A stretch of DNA of 9,624 nt, from contig CAZAQS010000184.1 of NCBI GenBank assembly GCA_964486825.1, positions 1-9,624 of the forward strand. Direction: 5' to 3'. How positions within the stretch are numbered: position 1 is the first letter of the stretch; each line of letters opens with the position of its first letter. Shown here piece after piece: positions 1 to 6,823 of the stretch. The position numbers and the translations under genes were made by a program. The notes beneath the pieces were generated by a model. That model worked only from the letters and a program-made list of their open reading frames with translations. It did no database searches and had not been told where the DNA came from. Source of the stretch: CAZAQS01 sp964486825 (lineage in GTDB: Bacteria; Chloroflexota; Anaerolineae; Anaerolineales; UBA4823).

Positions 1-353
1 AGCAGCCTAACGCGATGGGCGAGGCGCGGCAGCAAGAAGCCATACCAGGCTGCGAAATAGGGCCTAAACCATTCGGGGTGCTCTAGCGGGCTAAGATCGT
101 GAATCGTGAGAACCTGGTTCGAAACACTTAATGGTCCGGTATTCGCAGGTGACCATAAGATGTCCTCCGACCCTACCTTCCTGGGTAGCTCGACCTGCTC
201 CCACGCGTGCCCCAAAACACCGCTGAGCCTTAAACCTGGGCCTACCGTGACGATTTTTCCTTTCAGGCGTCTGGTTAGCTCGGATGTATAGCGTTCTACC
301 CCCGTGAGGCGATGAGCCAGGGCCCGTACGTTGGCAAGGATAGACCTGCTCAT
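1..353 (-). CDS. Glycosyltransferase family 4-type protein, N-terminal part (runs off left edge)
   Basis: Reading the minus strand from the ATG at 353 gives 117 residues open to the window edge. The start, MSRSILANVRALAHRL, is followed by TGVERYTSEL, and later come GHAWEQVELP (residues ~48-57), ILWSPANTGPL and TIHDLSPLEHPEWF (~83-96), then AAWYGFLLPRLAHR. This order is what I know from the donor-independent N-terminal domain of GT4 (GT-B fold) mannosyl- or rhamnosyltransferase-like proteins: a 'TGVxRY' glycine loop, 'WSPxNTGPL', and 'TIHDLxPLExPEWF'. The C-terminal nucleotide-sugar domain (E-x7-E motif) lies outside the window, so donor and acceptor cannot be stated. It should act at the cytoplasmic face of the membrane, adding a sugar to the glycan made by the divergent cluster. 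No Shine-Dalgarno precedes the ATG; a TATAAT lies 6 nt upstream, so the mRNA may be leaderless. Family assignment is firm, substrate unknown. Confidence 0.92.
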   Translation of the reverse strand, partial: MSRSILANVRALAHRLTGVERYTSELTRRLKGKIVTVGPGLRLSGVLGHAWEQVELPRKVGSEDILWSPANTGPLSVSNQVLTIHDLSPLEHPEWFRPYFAAWYGFLLPRLAHRVRL

Positions 354-359
354 AGGTAT

Positions 360-365
360 ATTATA
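360..365 (-). promoter_or_regulatory. Candidate -10 box for the divergent GT4 gene (possibly leaderless)
   Basis: Minus-strand TATAAT sits exactly 6 nt upstream of the GT4 ATG, so a start at the usual distance (-12 to -7) would fall on the A of the start codon at 353. There is no purine-rich ribosome site before that ATG, which fits a leaderless transcript. The -35 position (plus 383-388, minus-strand TATGTC) is a poor match to TTGACA, and the surrounding DNA is AT-rich, so a chance match is possible. Confidence 0.45.
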
Positions 366-450
366 CAATTAATATAAACATTGACATAATTGAATGGACA
401 GCTTCCAAACCAAAGCCGATAGCTTCTCATTCGTAGGAAACGACACTCTT

Positions 451-456
451 TATAAT
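451..456 (+). promoter_or_regulatory. Candidate -10 box for the plus-strand polysaccharide operon
   Basis: A perfect TATAAT in the AT-rich divergent region would place transcription start near 463, giving a leader of about 50 nt before the ATG at 513. The hexamer 17 nt upstream (428-433, CATTCG) is not a -35 match, so recognition would rely on the -10 box or an activator. The TTGACA at 381-386 is too far away to pair with it. If this promoter is real, the in-frame TTG at 456 lies upstream of the transcript and cannot be the start codon. Confidence 0.4.
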
Positions 457-500
457 TGCGAAAATTTATCAATAAGGTAGAATATATCAATTTCCTTTCT

Positions 501-504
501 GGAG
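501..504 (+). promoter_or_regulatory. Shine-Dalgarno (GGAG) fixing the O-antigen ligase-like start at 513
   Basis: GGAG at 501-504 lies 8 nt before the ATG at 513. The alternative TTG at 456, which would add 19 residues, has only a poorly placed GGA at 436-438 and falls on the candidate -10 box. Confidence 0.6.
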
Positions 505-512
505 CGCGTCTG

Positions 513-1886
513 ATGATTACCACTTCTCGATCAGCCAGGCAGAATTGGTATAAATTATTTAGCTGGTTGGCGCGCGCTTGTATGTCGGTTACTTTGATCG
601 CCCTCCCCCTCCGGTACCGTTTTACCATCATCGAACGACCAAATCCACCAATCTATATAGACTATATTTACGTATTAATATATATCAGCGATCTGGTTTT
701 GTTGCTTACGCTGATATTCTGGCTGGCGAGCCTGGCCTTCGAACGGCGCAGGCTAATATGGGGGCCAGGTTTCTTATCTCTACCAATCATTGGTTTGATC
801 GGAATTGGGTCGTTGAGCAGCCTCTTTTCAGTCGATCCATTACTATCCTCCTATCACACCCTTCGGCTCGCTCTTTTAGCAGGTATCGCTTTGTACGTGT
901 TGAATGAAATCCATTCGCTAGATATGATTATTTTGCCGGTATTCGCCCAGGTTTTCATCCAGTCGGTCATTGGTGTGACCCAGGTGCTACAGCAGCGTTC
1001 ACTTGGCCTGGGGAGATTGGGAGAACTAGACCTGGACCCTGCCTGGAGCGGTGTTAGCATCGTATGGGCTGAGGGGGTCCGCTCCCTGCGTGCATACGGT
1101 TTGACCGATCACCCAAACATTCTCGGCGGGAGCCTGGCATTTGGCTTGCTTCTGATAGCTGGTTGGTTCAGCTCCGCCCGCCCCCGCCACCCGGTTCTCA
1201 TCGGTAGCGTATTTTCCCTGGGATCGCTTGGCCTAATGCTGACCTTTTCTCGCTCTGCCTGGTTAGCAATAGCCTGCGGTTCTTTGCTCATGGCTGTCTG
1301 GCTTTGGCGTACAGCCAAAAAAGAGCTTCTGAAGGCTTATGTTTCGCTGCTAGCCTCCTGCCTGTTGATACTGCTGCCATTTGCCTGGCATAACGCCGGC
1401 TTGATTGGGGTACGCTTGAACAGAGGCGGGTCTTTCACGAACATACCTCAAGAAAACCAGGCCATTGGGGAACGAACCCTGCTAATAGCCGCCTCCAACC
1501 AGATCTTTTTCAGCCGGCCCTTAACCGGCAGCGGTTTAGGGACTTCCCCAATCGCCTTGAAAGAGGCTTTCCCGGACTTCCCCGTTCACTACCAACCGGC
1601 CCACTTCGTCTTGGTGGCTGCCGCAACAGAAACTGGCATCCTCGGAGCTGTCTTTTTGTTAATTGCATTCACCGGTCCTTGGGCAGGCATGTGGATAAAC
1701 CGTAAACGCCTGGTCGTTTCTCCAGCCTTAATCACAGTCAGCAGCTTGCTTGCTGCCGTAACAGTGGTAGGTTTTTTCGATTACTACACCTGGTTACTGC
1801 CGGCAGGCCGCTTATGGCTTTGGTTCACCTGGGGGCTGTGGGGATCCATATACCTATCGTCCTTAAAGAAGACCTCCGATGATTGA
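513..1886 (+). CDS. O-antigen ligase / Wzy polymerase-like integral membrane protein
   Basis: The 457-residue protein is strongly hydrophobic with roughly 11-12 predicted membrane segments (for example ~17-33, 49-73, 83-105, 137-158, 201-218, 247-265, 277-292, 365-388, 403-422, 430-449). Hallmarks of the Wzy_C/WaaL superfamily are visible: RAYGLTDHPNILGG (~193-206), the arginine-bearing FSRSAW (~245-250), a large external loop with FFSRPLTGSGLGT (~332-344), and PAHFVLVAAATETGILG (~362-378), which corresponds to the usual 'P-H-N...E-x-G-xxG' region. Members polymerise undecaprenyl-linked repeat units or ligate glycan to an acceptor on the outer face of the membrane; the sequence does not distinguish the two. 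The flippase at 6824 supports a Wzx/Wzy-type pathway. The start at 513 rests on a GGAG site; a TTG at 456 is the alternative. It overlaps the next gene by 8 nt. The 5' end is more AT-rich than the rest. Confidence 0.88.
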   Translation: MITTSRSARQNWYKLFSWLARACMSVTLIALPLRYRFTIIERPNPPIYIDYIYVLIYISDLVLLLTLIFWLASLAFERRRLIWGPGFLSLPIIGLIGIGSLSSLFSVDPLLSSYHTLRLALLAGIALYVLNEIHSLDMIILPVFAQVFIQSVIGVTQVLQQRSLGLGRLGELDLDPAWSGVSIVWAEGVRSLRAYGLTDHPNILGGSLAFGLLLIAGWFSSARPRHPVLIGSVFSLGSLGLMLTFSRSAWLAIACGSLLMAVWLWRTAKKELLKAYVSLLASCLLILLPFAWHNAGLIGVRLNRGGSFTNIPQENQAIGERTLLIAASNQIFFSRPLTGSGLGTSPIALKEAFPDFPVHYQPAHFVLVAAATETGILGAVFLLIAFTGPWAGMWINRKRLVVSPALITVSSLLAAVTVVGFFDYYTWLLPAGRLWLWFTWGLWGSIYLSSLKKTSDD

Positions 1887-3423
1887 CTACCTGCTTGTGC
1901 CTATCGCAGCCATCTATTTTTTCGTCATCGGCCTGTTGTTTATCTACGGGATCAATTTCTTCTATATGACCAGTGTAACAATGATGCATAAAACCTCGGA
2001 AAGCAAACCTGCCCAGGTTGAAGATTGGCCATCCGTCACCGTCCAGCTGCCTATCTATAACGAGTTGTATGTGGCAGAACGTCTGATCGAGGCTGCCGCC
2101 CGGCTGGAATACCCAAGACATTTACTCGAGATCCAGGTTCTGGATGATTCTACAGATGCGACCGTCGAACTGGTCAGTAAAACGGTAAACCGGTTATGCA
2201 GCCGGGGAGTCCGGATCACGCACCTGAGGCGAAATCACCGCACGGGGTATAAAGCGGGCGCGCTGGCAGAAGGGTTTAAAAAGGCGAGAGGGGAATACCT
2301 GGCCATTTTTGACGCAGATTTCCTTCCCAGGCCTGACTTCTTAATCCAGACTCTGCCATACTTAGTGAACGCTTCAAACCATGGTAGTCAGCCCACCGCT
2401 TTCCTCCAGACTCGCTGGAGCCATTTGAACCGGGATTATTCCATCCTTACACTACTACAATCCCTTTCCATCGATGCACACTTCAAAGTAGAACAATTCG
2501 CTCGACACGCCTCTGGGTTTTGGTTCAATTTCAACGGGACGGCAGGGATCTGGCGACAGCAAGCTATCCTGGATGCAGGAGGTTGGAAAACGGATACCCT
2601 GACCGAAGACCTGGATATCTCTTATAGGGCTTTCCTCAAAGGATGGAAAGCGATTTACCTTGACGGAATCGATGTCCCAGCAGAGCTGCCGATGAGCTTT
2701 ACAGCTTACCGCCGGCAGCAGCATCGTTGGGCGCGTGGTAGCTTTGAATGCGCCTTGAAACTCTTACCCCAGGTATGGGACGCGCCAGAGCCTTTTGTCA
2801 AAAAGCTGGCAGCAACCTTACACCTGACTGGGTATGCAGTCCACCTTCTTCTGTTCACGCTCAGCCTGCTTTACCCGTTGATCCTGCTCGTCTCGCAACA
2901 ATACCCAATGCTCATTTCATTGTTTGGCATTACTTCACTCTTCAACCTGACTGCGTTCGCGCCTTCTTTCTTGAACATCGTATCACAGCAACGCATAGGT
3001 CGACCCTGGTGGCGCATGCTCCCAGCTATCTTGTTCATGTCAGTCTTGGGGGCAGGCATGATGGCAAATACATTGAGAGCGGCAGTTCACGTGCTGCTCA
3101 ACCGGTCAGGTGTCTTCGAACGTACACCCAAGTTTGGCATCTCCGCTCGAGGCCAGGACTGGAAACGGCGAAAGTATCAAATCGGCCTGGACCCGCTGGT
3201 GTTTGTCGAAATTGGGCTGGCCTTGGTTAATTCAGCCACTGTGCTGTTGGCTATTTCCATGGGAAATTACGTCATCGCTGCCTATGCGGCTTTATTTTTT
3301 ACGGGACTATGCTTCACATCCGGATTCACGATAAAGCAAACTTTATCTATTTACCGCAAGAAATCTATTCAGAAGCGGGTCCAAGCGGGAGGTTCGCAAT
3401 CTCCAGCTACGAGGGCAAAATGA
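1879..3423 (+). CDS. Processive family 2 glycosyltransferase, cellulose synthase-like, membrane-bound
   Basis: The 514-residue protein has one or two N-terminal membrane helices (~4-30), a cytosolic GT-A domain (~50-300), and several C-terminal membrane segments (~313-340, 343-368, 380-405, 437-462, 464-482). Signature residues are all present: PIYNE (~58-62), LDDSTD (88-93), the D-x-D metal/UDP site in FDADF (D145, D147), TED (242-244, with the catalytic-base Asp) and QxxRW (Q280-W284). These define the processive CesA/CslA/hyaluronan synthase type. The protein lacks the PilZ domain of bacterial BcsA, and its 'QLPIYNE' and 'RTPKFG' stretches are closer to CslA/mannan synthase-like bacterial proteins. 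It probably makes a beta-linked glycan chain from a nucleotide sugar and may extrude it. No partner subunit (BcsB-like) is nearby. A weak AAGAAG ribosome site precedes the ATG, which lies inside the end of the upstream gene. Confidence 0.93.
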   Translation: MIDYLLVPIAAIYFFVIGLLFIYGINFFYMTSVTMMHKTSESKPAQVEDWPSVTVQLPIYNELYVAERLIEAAARLEYPRHLLEIQVLDDSTDATVELVSKTVNRLCSRGVRITHLRRNHRTGYKAGALAEGFKKARGEYLAIFDADFLPRPDFLIQTLPYLVNASNHGSQPTAFLQTRWSHLNRDYSILTLLQSLSIDAHFKVEQFARHASGFWFNFNGTAGIWRQQAILDAGGWKTDTLTEDLDISYRAFLKGWKAIYLDGIDVPAELPMSFTAYRRQQHRWARGSFECALKLLPQVWDAPEPFVKKLAATLHLTGYAVHLLLFTLSLLYPLILLVSQQYPMLISLFGITSLFNLTAFAPSFLNIVSQQRIGRPWWRMLPAILFMSVLGAGMMANTLRAAVHVLLNRSGVFERTPKFGISARGQDWKRRKYQIGLDPLVFVEIGLALVNSATVLLAISMGNYVIAAYAALFFTGLCFTSGFTIKQTLSIYRKKSIQKRVQAGGSQSPATRAK

Positions 3424-4394
3424 GGAGCATATTGTTCAATCCGTCTAGAATTGGGAGGGCGCCGCCCATACCATTCAGGTTCGCAGATAAAAGGTTTTCT
3501 CCCGTCGAACAGGCTATCTTGAGAACGGTTGCCTACGCGGATGTGTTCGAATATCCCCTCAAGATGGATGAGATTCACCGTTACCTGATCGGATATCCAG
3601 CTGAGATAGGCGAAGTCAGAGGTGCGTTGGAGAGTGGTTGCTTAGCGCCGGACTACATGAAAAGGAAAGGAGATTTTTATCTACTCCGCGGCCGGGAACA
3701 GGTAGCTGCAACCCGGATTCGCAGGACTGGATTCGCCAGAAAATTATGGCCTAAAGCTGAACATTATGGGCGGATGATCGCCCGCCTGCCCTTCGTTCGA
3801 ATGGTCGCCATAACAGGGTCGCTGGTGATGGACAATATCGAAAACCGGACCGATATCGATTACCTTGTGGTTGCCGAGCCGGGACGGGTATGGGTATGCA
3901 GGGCAGGTATTATTACCCTGGTTCGCTGGGCTGCGCTGAAAAAGGTTATCTTGTGCCCCAACTATATCCTCTCGGCAAACTCACTGGCCTTAACCCAGCA
4001 AAATCTATACACAGCGCATGAGCTCGCCCAGATGATCCCTCTTTCAGGTATGGATATATACGAACGCCTGCGGGAATCGAACCCCTGGACTGAAGGTTAC
4101 CTCCCTAACGCAATCGGACCGCCTGGCTCTATCATAACAAAAGGAGAACAACCCCGGTCATGGCCCGTCATCGCAGGCGAACGGCTGCTGGGTCTTAAGC
4201 CTGGTGATTGGCTGGAAAATTGGGAAATGCACAGGAAGATCGTAAAACTCCAACGCCTGCACCCAGATAAGGCAGAGAGCGATTTCTGCCCTGATTGGTG
4301 TAAAGGGCATTTCGAGAACCACGGGCAAAAAGCCATGGCCGCTTACCAGCGCAGATTGAACAGATTCTCCGAGACCAGGAATCAAAGGGGGTGA
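3420..4394 (+). CDS. Nucleotidyltransferase-fold (MNT/Pol-beta-like) protein of unknown role
   Basis: The start at 3420 gives 324 residues and forms an ATGA overlap with the preceding stop, with GAGGG just upstream. An in-frame ATG at 3309 is rejected because it lies deep inside the GT2 gene. Residues ~26-90 (SPVEQAILRTVAYADVFEYP...) look like a winged-helix-type domain. Residues 132-151 carry TGSLVMDNIENRTDIDYLVV, matching the GS-x10-D-x-D core of the polymerase-beta/minimal nucleotidyltransferase superfamily (G133, S134, D145, D147). Further recognisable stretches are LSGMDIYERLRESNPW (~208-223) and CKGHFENHG (~294-302). Proteins of this type turn up beside polysaccharide genes in Chloroflexota-like genomes, as far as I recall, but I know no assigned reaction. 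It may transfer a nucleotide to a small molecule or protein, or act as a regulator. The fold call is fairly safe; the function is unknown. Confidence 0.8.
   Translation: MRSILFNPSRIGRAPPIPFRFADKRFSPVEQAILRTVAYADVFEYPLKMDEIHRYLIGYPAEIGEVRGALESGCLAPDYMKRKGDFYLLRGREQVAATRIRRTGFARKLWPKAEHYGRMIARLPFVRMVAITGSLVMDNIENRTDIDYLVVAEPGRVWVCRAGIITLVRWAALKKVILCPNYILSANSLALTQQNLYTAHELAQMIPLSGMDIYERLRESNPWTEGYLPNAIGPPGSIITKGEQPRSWPVIAGERLLGLKPGDWLENWEMHRKIVKLQRLHPDKAESDFCPDWCKGHFENHGQKAMAAYQRRLNRFSETRNQRG
4385..4391 (+). promoter_or_regulatory. Shine-Dalgarno (AAGGGGG) deciding the radical SAM gene start
   Basis: The AAGGGGG run ends 5 nt before the ATG at 4397. The alternative GTG at 4391 would overlap this site and have no spacing, so 4397 is the better start, leaving 2 nt after the upstream stop. 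Confidence 0.65.
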
Positions 4395-4396
4395 AA

Positions 4397-5965
4397 ATGA
4401 GCGAGATCCTTTTTGGCCAATCTTACTACCTGCGCTTCGACCCCAAATTGTTGAAAGCTATGCAGCCTTACCCGCCACTGGGAAGTCTCTACGCTGCCAG
4501 CTACCTGCGCAGGTCCGGTTACCAGGTGGCTCTATTCGATGCCATGCTGGCCGAATCAGAACAGGCATGGGATGAAGCCCTGAACCTCCACCGGCCACGT
4601 TTTGCGGTAATCTACGAAGATAATTTCAATTACCTCTCGAAAATGTGCTTGCTGAGAATGCGCCAGGCGGCCTTCAAAATGATCGCCATGGCACGCAAGC
4701 AAGGCTGCACCGTTATACTAAGCGGCTCGGACGCCAGTGACCATCCCGAAGTATATTTAACACACGGTGCGCAGTATATTTTGATCGGGGAAGGAGAAGA
4801 AACCCTGGAAGAGCTGATCGATGCGCTAACGGGGAAAGCTGCGCGTCCATTGGAAGAGATCGCCGGACTGGCATTCTATTCGGACACGATGGATCTGAGC
4901 GGCGAGCGAGAGCCCAGGATCACCCGTACGTCGCGTCGTCCTGATATCCGCGGCCTGGACAATCTGCCATTCCCAGCCTGGGATTTGGTCGATCTGGAAC
5001 GCTACCGGCGGTTATGGGTCGAGCGGCACGGTTATTTCTCTATGAATATGGTAACGACGCGAGGTTGCCCCTACCATTGCAATTGGTGTGCAAAGCCAAT
5101 CTGGGGACAAAGATATAACAGCCGCAGCCCGGAAAACGTGGTATCAGAGATGAAATGGCTGAAGGAAACCTACCACCCGGACCATATCGCATTTGCAGAT
5201 GATATCCTCGGCCTGAAACCAGGCTGGCTGCCACGCTTCGCCAGGCTGATCGAGCAAGAAGGAGCCGCCATCCCCTTTAAATGCCTTAGCAGGGTGGATC
5301 TGCTACTTAGAACAGGCGAGATCGACGCGTTGAGACAAGCCGGCTGCCAGACGGTATGGGTGGGAGCAGAATCGGGCTCTCAGAAGATCCTTGATGCAAT
5401 GGAAAAGGGGACGCGAGTGGACCAGATCCGGGAAACCAGACAGCGCTTGAAGCAGGCGGGCATCCGGGTGGGGTTTTTCCTCCAATTCGGCTATCCCGGT
5501 GAGACCCGAGAAGACATCCGAAAGACGTTCCAATTGGTGCGAGACTTAATCCCCGATGACATCGGTATGTCGGTTTCATATCCATTACCGGGAACGAAAT
5601 TCTATGAAAGGGTTCGCGCCCAACTATCTATAAAACAGAACTGGACCGATTCGAATGATATGGCAATGTTGTATAAAGGACCTTTTTCGACCGGATTTTA
5701 TCGTAAGCTTCATTCCGTCCTACATGGGGAATTCAAAGCCAGGAGAAATTGGCGAAAACTCAAAAACCCTTCCCTTGATAAATACCAGCGGATGAAAGCG
5801 TTAACCGCTTTCGTGTATTACCTGGCTACTCTACCCGTGAACCGGCTATGGTTAGAACTACTTGCCCTCAAGCCACACCATGGCATAATTCCAGTGGAAA
5901 CTACGCTCTCCCCATCCGTAGCCGCCCAACCCAGCCCTCAAGATGAAGCGTGCAAGGATGGATGA
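4397..5965 (+). CDS. Radical SAM protein with B12-binding-like N-terminal domain
   Basis: The 522-residue protein has the layout of the B12-binding radical SAM family (BchE/HpnJ/methyltransferase-like). Residues ~1-150 resemble a Rossmann B12-binding domain: YPPLGSLYAASYLRRSGYQV early on, and ILSGSDASDHPE plus ILIGEGEETLEELIDAL (~107-145). The radical SAM barrel begins at TTRGCPYHCNWC, with the Cx3Cx2C cluster ligands at C224, C228 and C231. It continues through FADDIL (~266-271), VWVGAESGSQKIL (~340-352) and a glycine-rich FFLQFGYPGET. The C-terminal ~120 residues are a family-specific tail. The D-x-H-x-x-G motif that ligates cobalamin through histidine is not seen; EDNFNYLSK occupies the expected area. 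Such enzymes catalyse radical methylation, cyclisation or rearrangement, commonly on lipids, glycans or peptides. Beside a methyltransferase and polysaccharide genes, modification of a sugar or lipid carrier is plausible but unproven. Confidence 0.93.
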   Translation: MSEILFGQSYYLRFDPKLLKAMQPYPPLGSLYAASYLRRSGYQVALFDAMLAESEQAWDEALNLHRPRFAVIYEDNFNYLSKMCLLRMRQAAFKMIAMARKQGCTVILSGSDASDHPEVYLTHGAQYILIGEGEETLEELIDALTGKAARPLEEIAGLAFYSDTMDLSGEREPRITRTSRRPDIRGLDNLPFPAWDLVDLERYRRLWVERHGYFSMNMVTTRGCPYHCNWCAKPIWGQRYNSRSPENVVSEMKWLKETYHPDHIAFADDILGLKPGWLPRFARLIEQEGAAIPFKCLSRVDLLLRTGEIDALRQAGCQTVWVGAESGSQKILDAMEKGTRVDQIRETRQRLKQAGIRVGFFLQFGYPGETREDIRKTFQLVRDLIPDDIGMSVSYPLPGTKFYERVRAQLSIKQNWTDSNDMAMLYKGPFSTGFYRKLHSVLHGEFKARRNWRKLKNPSLDKYQRMKALTAFVYYLATLPVNRLWLELLALKPHHGIIPVETTLSPSVAAQPSPQDEACKDG

Positions 5966-6776
5966 TTTCAATCCCGTTGCTGAAGCGTTTTCTAGGAAAG
6001 CGCGCCTCTATGACGAGTTTGGACGCGACCACCCGAACCTTGACTACATCCGTGACAAGGTATACAGGCACCTGCTGGCCTACCATCCGCCCGGGAGACG
6101 CCTGCTCGAAATAAATGCCGGTACGGGAGCTGACGCAGTCTACCTCGCCAAACAGGGTTACTACATGCATGCTACGGATATCGCACCCGGGATGGTGGAA
6201 ACAATCCGTCGCAAGGTGGAAGCCCAGGGCTTGCATGAGTGGATCACAGTCCAACAGTGCTCGTTTACGGATTTGGAAAAGATCACTGGCGGGCCTTACG
6301 ATGGTATTTTTTCCAACCTGGGTGGCTTGAATTGCACTCGTGATCTGGGGGACATCACTCGCAAATTGCCGGTTGTGCTCAAGCCAGGTGCGTATATCAC
6401 CTGGGTCATAATGCCACGGATTTGCCTATGGGAGCTAAGCGCTGCTCTGCGTGGCGATCTGCGAACGGCTATCCGCCGGTTCAGGCCTGGAGGGACAATA
6501 GCTAATGTGGAAGGGGTTTTGTTCCCCGCCTATTACTACTTCCCGGGAGATGTCAGGCGGGCATTTGGCAAAGACTTCAAACCAATCCGGCTGCAAGGAC
6601 TTTCTGTATTTACACCTCCCGTCGACCATAAAGGATTTGCCACGAAATGGCCGAGGATCTACGGTTGGTTACGGGGGTTGGAGCATCACCTTGCAGACAG
6701 GCCGCCTTTCAACCGGTTAGGAGATTTTTATATCTTAACGATGAGGTATTTACCAAGGGACCAAGCGGAGTATTAA
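5943..6776 (+). CDS. Class I SAM-dependent methyltransferase
   Basis: The 277-residue protein carries the Rossmann methyltransferase motifs: motif I LLEINAGTGADA (~54-65, SAM-binding glycine loop), an acidic end of beta-2 in HATDIAPGMV (~76-85), QQCSFTDL (~104-111) and YDGIFSNLGGLNC (~119-131, motif IV). The middle ~150-230 is a lid or substrate segment with YYYFPGDVRRAF. It resembles UbiE/Coq5-type small-molecule methyltransferases, and no feature identifies the acceptor. It overlaps the radical SAM gene by 23 nt if started at ATG 5943. An in-frame ATG at 5958 would cut the overlap to 8 nt and lose five residues. Neither has a well-spaced ribosome site, so the start is uncertain. Tight coupling to the radical SAM gene suggests the two act on the same substrate or in successive steps. 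Confidence 0.9.
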   Translation: MKRARMDDFNPVAEAFSRKARLYDEFGRDHPNLDYIRDKVYRHLLAYHPPGRRLLEINAGTGADAVYLAKQGYYMHATDIAPGMVETIRRKVEAQGLHEWITVQQCSFTDLEKITGGPYDGIFSNLGGLNCTRDLGDITRKLPVVLKPGAYITWVIMPRICLWELSAALRGDLRTAIRRFRPGGTIANVEGVLFPAYYYFPGDVRRAFGKDFKPIRLQGLSVFTPPVDHKGFATKWPRIYGWLRGLEHHLADRPPFNRLGDFYILTMRYLPRDQAEY

Positions 6777-6823
6777 CCACTGGGAACGATTTTGAACCTC
6801 GTTTTCGGTTTAGCAAACAGCGC

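Larger units (their letters stand above)
354..512. other. AT-rich divergent intergenic region
   Basis: This 159-nt gap separates the minus-strand GT4 gene from the plus-strand cluster. It is about 30% GC (hand count over 361-500), clearly lower than the genes around it. It holds candidate -10 boxes for both directions and a short inverted repeat TTATA/TATAA (361-365 and 373-377) overlapping the minus-strand -10 box. No convincing terminator, RNA gene or small ORF was seen. Confidence 0.6.

Noticed and set aside
381..386. Perfect TTGACA as a plus-strand -35 box
   Set aside because: The 16-18 nt spacing leads to 403-410 (TTCCAAAC), which has no -10 resemblance; the TATAAT at 451 is too far away.
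456..512. TTG start adding 19 residues to the O-antigen ligase-like protein
   Set aside because: No well-placed ribosome site, overlap with the candidate -10 box, and a GGAG-preceded ATG at 513.
2748..3230. 160-codon plus-strand open frame in another phase
   Set aside because: Lies wholly within the GT2 gene, whose motifs are unambiguous in its own frame; no recognisable protein.
3309..3419. Upstream ATG for the NTase-fold protein
   Set aside because: It would overlap the GT2 gene by 115 nt; ATG 3420 gives the ATGA coupling typical of this operon.
6647..6823. Upstream extension of the flippase frame
   Set aside because: Most of it lies inside the methyltransferase gene and its translation does not resemble a flippase N-terminus.
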